DNA of 64,000 nt, from positions 14,041,346 through 14,105,345 of the forward strand of contig NC_085137.1 in NCBI RefSeq assembly GCF_035046485.1, read 5' to 3'. Numbering within the stretch: the stretch's first letter is position 1; each line of letters opens with the position of its first letter. The translations under genes were made by a program, and so were the position numbers. Below are positions 23,826 through 36,130 of this stretch, piece by piece. The notes beneath the pieces were generated by a model, which was not told the origin of the DNA, did not search any database, and worked only from the letters and a program-made list of their open reading frames with translations. The stretch is from Aedes albopictus. Its lineage: Eukaryota; Arthropoda; Insecta; Diptera; Culicidae.

Positions 23826-24854
23826 CTATTTTCTCCTGCTCAAGAATAATCTGAGTTAGTTACGCACCCAGAAAGAAGAGTGTATCGTAGATAACACATA
23901 AAGAAAGGTAAACAAACAAAGTAACGCTAAAACCGCGATTGAGCGAGCAAAACACGAGGAGCCAAAGCCATTGCCCATGATTTCGCGCGCAAGTTTCGAA
24001 CGATTAACATATTCTGCATGCAGGAACCGAGAGTAAACAAGGGTACAGATAGCTATCCTCCTTTCGTTGTCTGAATCTGCAACAAAATTAAGTTTAACCG
24101 TGGTAGAAACCTTTAAGAACTTTTTTCTTAGAGTATTTAACTGCCGTTCAATACACTACGACGTGTTGAACGAAGTCACATAAAACTTGTTTGTATCGGT
24201 GAGTAATTAAGAATATTTCATGATAAAACTCATATTATTTATGGCGTCTGTATGTCTTTGCCAAGTTGGATGCAATAAGGCCTGTACTCGAAAAAAATGC
24301 ATCACAGAAAAAAGTGTTTAATTTTTGATTGAACGCATCCAAACAGCTGATTTTTTAAACAGTTAGTGTATAGTATGTGTAGAAAATGCAAAAAAACTGT
24401 CATGAAAATCTGTGAGGTATTGGCGAAGATATCTCAGACGCAAATAATGAGATTTTTAAATTTTGTGCGAACGATGATTAATGTTTTCTGAGAAAACAAT
24501 GACCAAAGCGTAGGCGATAAAAAGTCAAAGAAAATCGTAGGCGATCAAAGTCGATAAAGCCGTCAAGAAAGCTCCACTGAAAATACAGTGAGGTAGAAAC
24601 GGATCGACACAAGAGCACCATAGCGGACGCCATTACACCATGACTTCGTATATTGAACGTTTCCAGAAATCTAACAAGAAAACTTGCATCTAATCCTTGA
24701 AAAAGATTAAATCAATAACCGAAACCGTCGGGTTAAAATGCAATAATCGTTTTTGCAAACGTTTAGAGACTGCCAAGGCCGAAAACACCTGCTCTGCCAG
24801 TTTAAACACCAACAGTCGTAACGAAAATCAAAAAAAAAGAAAGGTAAAGTACAT

Positions 24855-26115
24855 ATGTACATTAGACCTGTTCACTTTGAAACTTTTTTTCTCCGATTCT
24901 CCGTGACACATCAAATTATCAATCCACATGTAAGACCAAGTCTTCAGTCCAAAATTGGGCCAAATTGATGAAGATTTAAAGGTGTATCAAATCGATTTTG
25001 TGTTTTTTTAGCCGTTTTCACAGAAATTTACTCAGAAATTCACAAAATTGCTCTGAAAAGATGCCGGAGATACCGTTAAGATATAGTTAGAACAATACTC
25101 TACAACTTTGCCGAAGACACTACGGTGTTTAAATTACGTATTTCGAAGTTATTCAACAATTTTAGTTAAAAAATCACGACAAAACACGATATTTTTACGA
25201 TTTTACATATAAAAGTCATGTAATTTTACATTGTTTTAGGTGACTAAATTAATTAGCGATTACTCCTTTGTATAACGAACATTTCGTCCATACATCGTTT
25301 TTGTGTAGGAATTCGTTTTCATTGACTAATTATCAAAAGTATATCACGTTGACACTAAAAAGCGCACAGAGTTATCAGCACGAATTAAAACAAAGTTACC
25401 CATGATTTAAACGTCATTACACTTCTTTGTCTCATCTGCATCAGTTTAAATTTGGTGCAGTTGGTTGAGCATGAGATTGTGGATTCGAAGATTCAAGGTT
25501 CGAGTCCTGGAATAGGATTTTTTTGCGTCTCGTTCCAGCTATAAGTTGATGAAACTACGCACTGCATCTCATTGCAATTTGGCATCATAGCATTGTTTCG
25601 AAATTTTATGCTGGCAACTCTGTACAATTTTTAGTATCAACGTGACAAACTTTTGATAATTAGTCAATGAAAACGAATTTCTACACTAAAATGATGTATG
25701 GACGAAATGTTCGTAACACATAGGAGCAATAGCTCATAAAATTAGTCACCTAAAACAATGTAAAATTACATGACTTTTACATGAAAAATCGTAAAAATAT
25801 TGTATTTTTTGATGATTTTTTAACGAAAATTGTTGAATAACTTTGAAATACGCAATTTAAACACCGCAGTGTCTTCGGCAAAGTTGTAGAGTATTGTTCT
25901 AACTATATTTTAACGGTATTTTCGGTACCTTTTTGGTACAATTTTCTGGATATTGAAGTACATTTTTGTGAAAATGCTCGAAAAAACACAAAATCGATTT
26001 GATACACCTCTATCAATTTGGCTCAATTTTGGACTGAAGCCTTGTTTTTGCATGTGGATTGATAATTTGATGTGACACGGGTAGGTCAAAAAAAGTGAAC
26101 AGGTCTAATGTACAT
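24855..26115. repeat. Inner 1.26-kb palindrome inside the foldback
   Basis: The arms begin ATGTACATTAGACCTGTTCA and match in inverse over about 550 bases, through TCAAATTATCAATCCACATG, CAAATCGATTTTGTG and GTAGAGTATTGTTCTAACTA to ACAATGTAAAATTACATGAC. The roughly 130-base centre holds a tRNA-like sequence (25446-25512). It is either a foldback that jumped into another one or a rearranged centre. Confidence 0.75.
25446..25512 (+). repeat. tRNA-like sequence at the foldback centre
   Basis: GTGCAGTTGGTTGAGCATGA resembles an A box and AAGGTTCGAGTCCTGG a B box, at tRNA-like spacing. Cloverleaf stems are poor, so this is a SINE head or tRNA pseudogene and not a working tRNA. Confidence 0.5.
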
Positions 26116-27002
26116 GGAAACATTTTGAGGTAATTTCATTGAATTTGATCTGACCTATAAAAAGGTGTGGTCGTATATGTGGCCAAATGCCGCAATTATC
26201 AAACATGTTTTTATTGTGACATTCAAAGTGTTCTTACTTTGAAAGCATTCATCCAAAATTGTCAAATTTTGATAAAAATCGGGGCAGTGTAGACAGTTCT
26301 ACAGTCCAAATAGTGCACATAGACCTTGGCATTGCTAAAATTGCCTAAATTTACTCTGACGCGGTTTGAGTTTTTATTTCTAGAAAAGAAAAGTGCCGAA
26401 CCGATGTTGATGAAATTTTTACCACTTATTATGTACTAGGTTGAGAACCTACAGTTTTTTTTATATAAAAGTAGGTTTATTATTGTTTAAGTTTAGCTAA
26501 AATTATTTACATAATTATTCAAACTTCAACTTCAAAATTGAAAGCTATTTCATCAACATTTATCCTATCATTAGAATTAATAGTGTAGGTAATGTAAACT
26601 GCAAGAATTCTTGTTATCGGTATCGTTATTGGTGAAGCCTACATTAAAATTTTCAGACTTTTTTTTTACGAACTAACAGTAAAGTTATAGCCAAAACCAT
26701 TGTTTACAGTGTTGCACAAAATTTAAAAAATCTAATTTTTTGCGTGTGAGATATCTTCGCCAATACTTTACCGGTTTTTATGAAATTTTCATGGCATTAT
26801 CCACACATACTATATGGTAACTGTTTGAAAAATCAGCTATTTGGATGCGTTCAATCAAAAGTAATACACTTTTTCTGTAATGCATTTTTTTTTCGAGTAC
26901 AGGCCTTAAATACTGCCGATTTTCTTTTAATATGAGGGTACCGAGCAAAAACTCTTTGGATCAAAATTGGCTCTCTATTCCGCAGAAACGTTACTTGCTC
27001 TG

Positions 27003-27075
27003 TGGTGTAGTAGATGGTTGGCGCGTTCTGTTCAATAAAGAATTCATATGTTCAAACCCCATCAGAGCTACGTAG
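27003..27075 (+). repeat. tRNA-like pseudogene or SINE head
   Basis: GTGGTGTAGTAGATGGTTGG and GTTCAAACCCCATC look like A and B boxes. There is no convincing acceptor stem, and a T-run follows at once. Confidence 0.4.
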
Positions 27076-29427
27076 ATTTTTTTTACAATTTTTGAGTATA
27101 AATTTGTTGATTTTCCAACACAGTAGTTCCTCTGTACTCCAAGAATGTGCTTTTTGCTTAGTTACAACCCAGACTGCTACTTCCAGGATGTATACAAAAA
27201 TTATTTATTCCTATATTTGATTTCATTTTATGCCATTACTTCAGATGTTCCATCATTTTGGATTATTTAGTATCGGCTATAGCAAACTGGATAAGGCCCA
27301 ACTGTTATTTCCAAAGATAAGTTGGAAAACTACGATATCCATTTTTTTATTTTACCTGCTAATAATTCCGTGAATGTGATAAAAAGGTTTTTTTTTTATC
27401 CTGGTATACACTTTAGTTTATTAGCTCAGGGGACTTATAGCAGGTAATAATATCTTTCCAAAAGTTCTGAAAACGTAATTTTCAATATTTATGTACTCTA
27501 AAACCAGAAATTCCAAGTAATACCTTATGTGATTTCAATTGACTTGAATTTGGATCGATGACTTCAGGATACGAATCATATTACGGGTCGAAGCTCAAAA
27601 TCGGAGATCCTCTTTTTAAAAGTGTACATTGGTCATCTGGGCATTTTCAATTGATCTGGTCGAGCACGGAAAAGCAACTACAAATTTTGCTGTAACAATT
27701 GCTCGTGCTTAAATAATGCACTCAAATCGAATCGCGATACATAGCTTTCAAACATCTTTGAAAATCATTTGTCAATGTTATTCAATCCCGAAAGCAGTTA
27801 GTATCATCGGATAGGTATCAAACAAAGATTGATGAATTGCTCATGTATGAAAGCATTACATTGAAATGTTTCTTGCCCATAGGACAGGATATTAGCTGTA
27901 ATCGTAGTGTCGGAGAACTCCCAAGTTCTACATTACCTACCAACGAATGGTTAATACCTAATCTATGCTAAACTTGTTTATCTTGAAAAGTTTTCTACAC
28001 GAGAACTAGAATTAAGATTTGAAAAGTATGGTGAAAACATCAGAATCATTAGTATCACTCAACCGTGAATTTTCTTGGTACAAGCCAAGTTAAAATCTAT
28101 TGATTATTTTGGTTCAATTGTTTCGTTAGGTTCAAAACACTTAAATAAAGTCTAATCGCTTCGTAACGGAATAAAAACTCAAAATTCATGCAACCTATTT
28201 CACTAGACCTCGAACCAGAACAGTACTGCATGCGTGTAAACCTAAGCCGGATGGAGGCCTCTTTTTTTTTTTTGAGAAAATCTTCCGCCGTCTTCGTTGT
28301 TGTTTAGATGTTTCAGTTGAAAAAATAAAACAAAACTCATCATTTTGAGGGAAAAACATAAAACGTAATACATCAAAAATGCAGAGATAGTCAAGGGAGT
28401 AGATAGAGATACACAGTATGTTACCTTTCTGAGGGAGGAACTCTTCGTGCTCAAAGTGTTTGCATCAACTGGTAATCTGTGTTGTAGAGGTATGTATGGG
28501 TTTGAGATTGACGTTCATGCAGACACCTTGGCACTTTGGTATTGTTTCCGCATTTATGTTAGCCTTTATGGGTGTTACACACCCATAAGTGCCACACAAA
28601 CGCGATTGTAGTAGGATCTTTTTCAGTGTCAAGTTTTGCGCGTTTCTTTTGTGTGCATTTGTAGTATTTCGTTTCGGCTGTTTTTAGAAATACTTGTAAA
28701 CGGAAATGTATTGATACTCGATCAAAACTGTGTTATTTTTGGTTTGGAAGTTCTGGAGATAGCTGATTTGATCTGTTTCGTCCAATTCCAAGCGGCAAAA
28801 TATTCAAATACTTTGCATCGATGGGAGTTTTTGGATAGAACTTGAAATGTCACAACAAACAGTAGAAGTTAGTGAAAAAGTTAATCATTGACAGTGACTA
28901 AAAAGTAGTAGATAAAACAAGATAACATCTTACAAGTTACATTATATGTTATAAGATTGAGCGAATAGATGTAGATTTACGAATGATACAATAAACGGTA
29001 CGACTTCCGAAGTGAGAACACACTTTCGACGCGCTCTGTTAGGAATGAAGCTGGTTAATAACTTTATTGTAAAAAAAGGAATGAAGATTATCTGTATGAG
29101 AAAGAAGTTGGAAAAATGATAATACTTAGTCGGACGGCGCTTCATATTCTCATATTTGCCCAAGGATTGGATTTGTGGTGACGCTTCTGTTTTTCGGTGC
29201 GAGGTCCACGGGGATTGCGACTAGGTTGTGTGATCCTTTAGGGTTCGTTTTTTTTTCTTGTGTGATGTTGATGTAGATGTCTTTTTTTCAATTTGTTGCT
29301 TGGTTTGAACTAGATAAAAGAAGTGTCGAAAAAATGTCACGCTTCCTTGATGTGAGATTCGAATGGGACGTGCTCGGAGTAGAGTATCTATCCTGAAGTG
29401 GTACTGAGGTGTCTTATGTTGGTTGAA

Positions 29428-29456
29428 GTAAACTTCCTGTATAGCAGGAAGTTGTA
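29428..29456 (-). other. Strong intronic hairpin
   Basis: AACTTCCTG and CAGGAAGTT pair perfectly over 9 bases around a 5-base loop, and a further GTA/TAC step continues the stem past one bulge. It lies in the Syt1 intron about 1.1 kb past the C2B exon donor. Confidence 0.7.
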
Positions 29457-30121
29457 CAAGTTATTGTAAGGAGATGTTTGTCTATGAAGTATATTTGACT
29501 GACTGTTTCTCATTTTTGTTACAGAAGAAACTTAAAATAGGAGAGAAATTGTGGAAGAGTTGTAGATTCACAGAAGTGAAGATACATCGGTTGTATCAAT
29601 TACAGAAATACATATGGTTGTTGGGGATATTATCTCTTATTGTTGGGATTTTATATACAGATAGACACAAAACTACAGTATACGAGAAAGGCTGTGCTGG
29701 ATTCGGTTTCTTAGTTTTTTGGTTTTTCAATCCAACAACAAAGCATTTCCAGCATTTTTTTTTGTTTGGAAGGCATTCACACAATACTAAAGTGACACTA
29801 AAACAACGTGAAATCAAAGCAACCTTGAAGCATTTCACCAACACAGCAGGCTGTGGTAAGCTAAATGCTACAACGAAGTGTTAGTGCCATTAGAACAAAA
29901 GACATGGAAAAATGCACTGGAAATCATAAACATGAACTACATGACAGATTTTTTTTTACATAATGCTACTACGACAGATTACATGCCACAGACAAATAGA
30001 TGCGTTACACTGTGTTGCAACTTTTGGTCGTTGGGTTTTGGAATCGAATGTGTTTCATCCCATCTGAATGTCTGTGAACGATGTTTAGAGTGTGTCTGTA
30101 TCCGATTGGTCTGTAAATGCT

Positions 30122-30152
30122 CCGTTGTCCGAAATCAAAGCCAGCACAACGG
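30122..30152 (-). other. Intronic hairpin near the Syt1 C2B exon
   Basis: CCGTTGT (30122-30128) pairs with ACAACGG (30146-30152) around a 17-base loop, with partial extension by GCT/AGC. It lies about 375 bases downstream of the exon donor in gene direction. Confidence 0.55.
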
Positions 30153-30280
30153 AAGCTATCGAGGCTTGCTGGAGATATGTCTTTATCGGAAGTATTGGGC
30201 GTATGTTTTCGAAGTCTTGTTCAGTGGGATGCATGCTTTTTTGGGTAAGTTTAAATGTTTGCATGTTAAAACTTGTTCTG

Positions 30281-30335
30281 TTATCCGGCGGAACTGAACC
30301 AGATCACAAAACTGGTATCGGTCGATGCCGGATAA
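30281..30335 (-). other. Two-tier intronic hairpin near the Syt1 C2B exon
   Basis: TTATCCGGC (30281-30289) pairs perfectly with GCCGGATAA (30327-30335). Inside it CCAG (30299-30302) pairs with CTGG (30312-30315). It lies about 190 bases past the donor in gene direction. Insect Syt1 transcripts are known ADAR targets in this part of the gene, with intronic elements guiding the duplex, so this is a candidate structural part. No pairing to the exon was established. Confidence 0.6.
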
Positions 30336-30528
30336 ATATTACTTGTGGCGTGTTCCATATATATGTTAAATTACTTCAACGTAAGTTTTTGTCGAATTCG
30401 ATTCATACATTTACATAAATAAACTCTATGCAGGAGAAAACGCTCAATATATATACAGTACGGCATGTATAGAAAAATGCAACACAACACAGAATTTTTA
30501 TATGATAGTATAATACATTCTCGCATAC

Positions 30529-30662
30529 TTGTATTTGTTCGAAAGGAACTTCGAATGAGAACGACTCATTGTAGTAGGGGTTTAGTGTGCATTTTTTGAT
30601 ACTAGTCTTTTTCTTTTTCAAACGCTTTCCGTTCTGCATCAGTGCAATCTTTACGTATGGAT
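30529..30662 (-). CDS. Syt1: Synaptotagmin 1, C2B middle exon
   Basis: This exon adds 44 codons plus two bases. It completes the Asp split across the junction, then reads [13 protein letters not shown]. The polybasic strand [12 protein letters not shown] follows, the C2B patch that binds PIP2, SNAREs and AP-2. [20 protein letters not shown] closes the exon. The acceptor is TTGTAG/ATCC and the donor CAA/GTATGC. The 5' intron is only 154 bases, the 3' one 12.7 kb. The exon can fold on itself: AATGAG/CTCATT around NESFSF, and the TTCGAA pair around EVPFE. That fits a region known for A-to-I editing in insects, though editing itself is not visible in genomic sequence. Confidence 0.95.
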
Positions 30663-30739
30663 CTACAATTGAAGAAAAAAAAAGAAGAAATTCGGTTAGT
30701 ACAAAAACGGTTCACCTTCAACCCGCGGTGCATCAATCA

Positions 30740-30985
<246 letters not shown>

Positions 30986-31904
30986 TTATAAAGTCAACCG
31001 ACAAAACAGAAGAGAAAAAAAGAGATGGGAAAAACGAGAGAGAAAACAACATTGTAGAGCTTTTTCACTAGCATAACTGCTCGGGAAGCAGCTTTTGGCG
31101 GAAGCTAATATTGTTTTTTTATGGTTTAAATAAATATTTGTCTAGCAGCACAGTTAAATATATATAAAAATATAATAAATAATAACCAAAAAAGACATCA
31201 TCAGGATATCATGCTTTTTTGATTCTCTAAAACCAGCAGCGAAAATACAATATATGTATATAGGTTTTTAAATAGTTTTGATTCTTTTCTGTTATAATAT
31301 CTCTACGTGCTTCTAGAAGATAGCATTTACAGTTGGTTTTGAGTTATTATATTCAATGAACGATTAGCGGGAAGAAGGTTGGAATTTTTGGACTTTGTCT
31401 GACCCTGTCTCGAATGTTGTTCGATTGTTTGAAAGTAGGAGAAGGACTTGGAATATTGAATGTGGGCTTGAAGTTTGCTTCCTCTTTTCAGCATGGTGAG
31501 TACCGGAACATGATAGGAAAAAGGTTTGCGGAGTAAAGTTGCTATTTACAAGCACTTTATGAATGTTAGCATCGTTGTCCAAAATTGAGAGTCGAATTTT
31601 TTTGAAGAGTAGTAAAAATCATGCGTTATATTTTAAGGGATGCTTTTGGCCAGTTGAGATTACATGCTACTTTTTTGAAAGAATTAATATACGAAGGCAC
31701 ATCTCTTATCATGGATAAGATGTTGAATAACACAAAAGGGCCACTACAAAGATTGGAGTTTTTGAATTTGAAATATAGTGGCCATATTTCAGAATCCTAA
31801 CTCCATGAGGGTAACATTTTGTGCCACTAATGGGAGCTATTTGAACAACTCTTCCATTTAATTAAAACATCTGCAGAGTTGGTTGAAGATGTCAGGTGAC
31901 AAAA

Positions 31905-32945
31905 ATATCCCACCAGTCAATCGCCTGCTTGAATATCTGAGTACCTTAATACTTCAACAAGTGACTGCTCGACTGTCATCTGACTGCTTGACGACCTATT
32001 GTACCGTTTGTTTAACTACCTGACTGACTGTCAGTCGAACTAACAAAACTGACTTGCTTTTAACTGATTGACATTCAACCGAACGAATTTATTTTGATTT
32101 CCTAATTGCCTGTGTAACAGCTAACTACCTACTTGTCTAATTGATGGAGTACTCGGTTGAATTACTGCTTAAATGTCTGATAATTTGATTGCTTGACTAC
32201 TTGCATAAATGACCAATGACTATCTAACCCGACCTTTCCACCAGTCAGACATATCGTGACATTTTTCTTGACATGAATGCCGTTTGAAGCGAGATCTACA
32301 CACTCAGTTGAGCTCGGCTAATTTCCATTCTTTTTCCGAGATCCGCACAGCCGATTGCACGGCAACCTAATTTCAACTGAAATATCGACAAAAAATCAAT
32401 TTTATTCGTAGCAGCACCTATGGGTGCCGCTGGCATCAAACTTCAAACGTCAAGTATTTAGCCGAGATTCAGCAAATGAACTTTAACCGAGATTTGCACA
32501 GCAGATCTCGGCATTCTGTTTTAAGTGTGTACGACCTCTCTTTCTTACAGTCGAGCTAACAGTGAAATTTTATGTGAAATAGATACACCGCGCTGTATGA
32601 CTGTCTACCTGTTTGTCTGACTGCTTGCCTGTCTGGTAGTTAATTATCCAATTGCCTGATTAACTTATAAACTGATTGTCTATCTGACTGATTGTTTTAC
32701 AGTTTCACTACTCGATTGTTTGACTGTCTTACTGTCCAAATGTATGATTAGTTGCCTGTTTGACTCCTTTTTTGCCATTCTGACCGTTTGAGGGAAGATC
32801 AGCACTGACGAGAAAATAAACAAAACATTTAGAAGTCTACTTGTATGTCTGATTGCCTAATAGCCTAGTTGCATGATTATCTATCTTCTTCATTATTTGT
32901 TCTTATTGATATGTTGTCCAGCTGCCTGACTGCCCGAGACACTTT
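31905..32945. repeat. Degenerate CTGACTG/TTGCCTG minisatellite
   Basis: Loose units of 8-16 bases such as CTGACTGCTTG, CTGCCTGACTG and ACTGATTGTCTA recur at 31915-32235 and 32590-32945. The array is split by a MITE (32299-32529) and is too diverged for a fixed period. Confidence 0.6.
32299..32529. mobile_element. MITE, CACACT-ended family, TA target
   Basis: It starts CACACTCAGTTGAGCTCGG and ends TTTTAAGTGTG, with TA on both sides (32297-32298, 32530-32531). Internal CCGAGAT/ATCTCGG copies face each other. It is related to the element at 49148. Confidence 0.7.
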
Positions 32946-34664
32946 ATGATCAATTCGAAAATTATCCTAATATTTGTTATTAAATGAGAAGTTTTCACCT
33001 AGCTAAATCGTCATTGCCTTGATTCCAACAAATGGTTTTAACAATGCTTTTATCGCGTCATATTGAGCATTAGATACAATGTATTATACACATTGATCGA
33101 AACAGATCCGGAAACAGAAAATGTCAACTCTAAATGAACCAAAATTTGCACAAACTGCTTAATCAATTACAGCCATCTTCTGTAATCTTTCTACTGGTTA
33201 TATGGGTATTTCAATTACAACTGTACGCAAAACTATATGTATATATGCTAGCTCATTTATACAGCGTTCAAAATTAATAGCAACTCACTCTTTTTTTTAA
33301 CATTTTTATTTTGGCATTCATCTATATAAATAACAATGAAACGCTTGGTACTATGCTAAACAAGGACAATACTATTGTTATCGAATTTTTCGGCTCTATC
33401 ATTGTATAGGTGTGACACAAACAACGTTTTAACTGTAACATGAGGATCACTGGGAAGGGAGTAGCAAACTTATCCCTTGTTTATACCAAGGAACAACAAT
33501 AACAACCGATTCATGGAAATTACAGCAGGAATGGGTCTACCAAGGGTTTCAATCAAATGGGGAGCAACGATCCGCTTGCAGCTTTGAACAAATGCCACCG
33601 CAAAGCGACTTTATGATCCACTTCACAAATAGTCAGGGGTGGGACACACCAGTCAGGGAAAAAAATGGTAAACGAATATCACTTGGTCACCATAAAAGGC
33701 ATGCAATACATCGAAATGCACTCTACTAACTGCACTCGCTCAAATTGCTCGCAACATGTAGCTTCTAAAATCCATCGGAAATACTTTACTGCTTGTGAAT
33801 GTCATACAATTCTGTTTGGTAGTCTCGCAGTTTAAAAAAATGTCACCTCCGGCATTTTTTTTTTCTTCAATTCACATCCATCAAAACTATCAAAATTGTG
33901 ATACTTCTAGATATTGTCGGATGCTACGCACAATTTTTTAATGTTCGCAAATGAGGCGTGAATTTTCGTGGCTCGATATGCATTCGGGCGTCGATGAGTA
34001 GTCATTTTTCTTAATTGGGGAAAAATTGTCCGGCTTTGGAAATTTTGTTTCAGGAAAACACCCAGCTCAAATGAAATCTTTTAAATACGATGGTCTAAAA
34101 TCAAACAACGTCTTTGAAACAAAGGATGAGAAACGTATGAATATTATGAATTTATATTTAATTGAAAATATCTAGAATGTAATTTGTAGTTCGATTCATT
34201 ACCTTTTATTTATACCTAAGATTAAGTTCGATAGAAAGATTAGTAAAAGAACATCAATTGAAAAAACATTTGTGTTTGAGCCCCTGTGCCTCCTGATGGA
34301 CCATTATGAAGTATTTTTTTTTTGGATTTTACGTTTTTTTTTTCGTAGAATGATACTTCTCATATAAAAACGTTGTAGCAGTTTTCCTCCACTTTTAAGT
34401 TCGAATGCATTTAGATGATTCAGACGCTTCCATACTAATTTTTAATTATTTTCATATTTATGAGCTGTGTAACTAGTCTCACAAAAATCACTTAAAAATT
34501 AATTGAACATGTTTATATTTTAAATTGATCAGAGGTTGGCCAACTGTTGGCTGTTGACTGACTATCGACAATTCCTTGAATACATACCTGATCCAAGGTC
34601 AATTCAATTTTTATTACAACTTATATAAGTATTGTTGTTATTTGTACGCAGAAAAATAAGGCTT

Positions 34665-34865
34665 AACTCCACAATCTGGCGGCGACAGGTTCGAATCCGG
34701 TTCCAGTCGGGGAATTTTTTCAACTTTTTTGGAGAAACCGAATTATTATGCCTGCCACACATTATAAAAACTCATGCGATGGCAGTCAAACTGCTCCAAA
34801 AACACTAAGGAGAAGAAATGTAAGTCATGTTCCAGTATAAACTTACACAAAAACAAGAATGAACA
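34665..34865 (+). mobile_element. Diverged SINE, second family
   Basis: B box AGGTTCGAATCCGG, followed by GCCTGCCACACATTATAAAA and CTCATGCGATGGCAGTCAAA, parallel to the SINE at 18642. The A box region is eroded. Confidence 0.7.
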
Positions 34866-35043
34866 GAACATTCAAGAGCAAAAATCTAGAAAATTTGCAC
34901 ACAAATGCTTTTGATCTTGTTTATCTAAATCTAAGAATTTAGGCATAATAAACCAATCTCGCGGGCGAACCTGTATTTCTCTTTATCGATTTTCTTATTG
35001 GATTGTTGCGAAAAATACTGAACGAAGACGTTTTACCTTAAAT

Positions 35044-35128
35044 ATGTGTTCTTGGGATTATGGTAGAACATTTATGGTAGAATTATGGTAGAAAGACTAG
35101 TAAATCCGCAATCCCAAGAATATGGGTT
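35044..35128. repeat. Inverted repeat enclosing a short tandem
   Basis: TTCTTGGGATT and AATCCCAAGAA face each other about 60 bases apart. Between them TTATGGTAGAA occurs three times. Confidence 0.6.
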
Positions 35129-35288
35129 AATGTAGATTTCACTAAAACCGCTGAAAATTGTGTACGTAAGTATTTATACTACAGATGATTTCAAATATCG
35201 TGTACATCTATCGAATCTATCTTTCCATGTCAAATACATCAGTTTTGAACATGAGTGTAACGCAAAAGGTAGTACGACCTAAAGCGAA

Positions 35289-35425
35289 AAATACATTTTT
35301 TTTATCTAGATTTATGAGATTTTCAGCCATATGCTAGTTTGGCTCGGGACCCACGAAGGATGAACTCACATTTTGTGAGTTTGTTGAGAGTGGGTTCGAT
35401 CCCAGGTTCTCGGCGGGCAGGACAA
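35289..35425 (-). mobile_element. SINE copy, first family, antisense and damaged
   Basis: Reverse orientation shows GATCGAACCCACTC-type B box sequence, then ACAAACTCACAAAATGTGAG and GGGTCCCGAGCC, with a T-run (tail) at its low-coordinate end. The A box end is eroded and the CTTCCTTCGGAAGG part is shortened. Confidence 0.75.
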
Positions 35426-35649
35426 TCCCAATAAAATGGGTCCCAAAAGCAAAATTTTGAAAAAAAAAATCATCCATTTAAGATTGTTAAAATGATGTGT
35501 TTTATTCGTATTTTTTCAAATTCGTATTAGGTATTTTTAACCAGTTATGGACATTAGATTTCTAAAACTGCCCCAAATTCCTAAACATTTCATTATCCTC
35601 TCATTTCTATGGTAACATCTGTTCTCAATGATACAGATGGGCATCAAGC

Positions 35650-35855
35650 TGAAACTGGAAGCAGCATCTGACATTTTCTCGTGGTAAAAATATTGCAGAA
35701 ACCATTTTTTCGATCTGTTGCTTAAAAATTATTACTGCAAAATGAAAAACACTTTCCACCAGGATAAACCGATTTTGAAAGTATTGCTTCGTTATTTAAT
35801 AAAAAATCAGAAACCAAAATATGAGGAAATGCATCCAGTTTCACCTAACGCAGTT
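35650..35855. mobile_element. Relic of the 4784-type MITE
   Basis: Contains AACCGATTTTGAAAGTATTG, CTTCGTTATTTAATAAAAAA and ATGCATCCAGTTTCACCTAA, matching one arm of the element at 4784. The facing arm (GCTGAAACTGGAAGCAGCAT) is mostly lost. Confidence 0.65.
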
Positions 35856-36130
35856 ATTTTCAGAACATAATCGTATAAACACAGACATATGTTTTATATC
35901 TTTTTAAATTTTTATTGATGAGATTTTCAACCCAGGGCTTATTTGAACATTTCCAAGACCCTCGACGTGCACACCAAGTCCGATTTATTACATATTTCCA
36001 TTGGATGTTTAGGTTATTATGCATTCGATAAGAACTTTCAATGGTTTTGAAGAAATGGCGTATACAAACATTAACCCTTCGCGCACCGTTGCAAAAAGTT
36101 CAACACTACCATAAAATCTCACTTGTTGTT

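Larger units (their letters stand above)
24278..26906. mobile_element. 2.6-kb foldback element, TA target
   Basis: The outer ends are inverted: AGGCCTGTACTCGAAAAAAA on the left and its complement on the right. They continue for about 180 bases through TTGATTGAACGCATCCAAAC and ATTGGCGAAGATATCTCA-type matches. TA flanks both ends (24276-24277, 26907-26908), as for Tc1/mariner relatives. It has no transposase frame; a 69-codon frame at 24697 is not recognisable. The middle carries a second nested palindrome (24855-26115). Confidence 0.8.
17792..30528 (-). other. Syt1: Syt1 intron, 12.7 kb, before the last exon
   Basis: The intron runs between donor CAA/GTATGC (30528) and acceptor CAG/AAAGTG (17792). 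Its distal half is packed with nested transposons, described separately. The proximal 2-3 kb, about 27.3-30.5 kb, shows no recognisable element but several strong RNA hairpins. Confidence 0.85.

Noticed and set aside
29474..30418. Chain of three overlapping plus-strand frames (136, 139 and 108 codons)
   Set aside because: No motif, initiation context or splice logic. They lie antisense in the Syt1 intron and look like chance.
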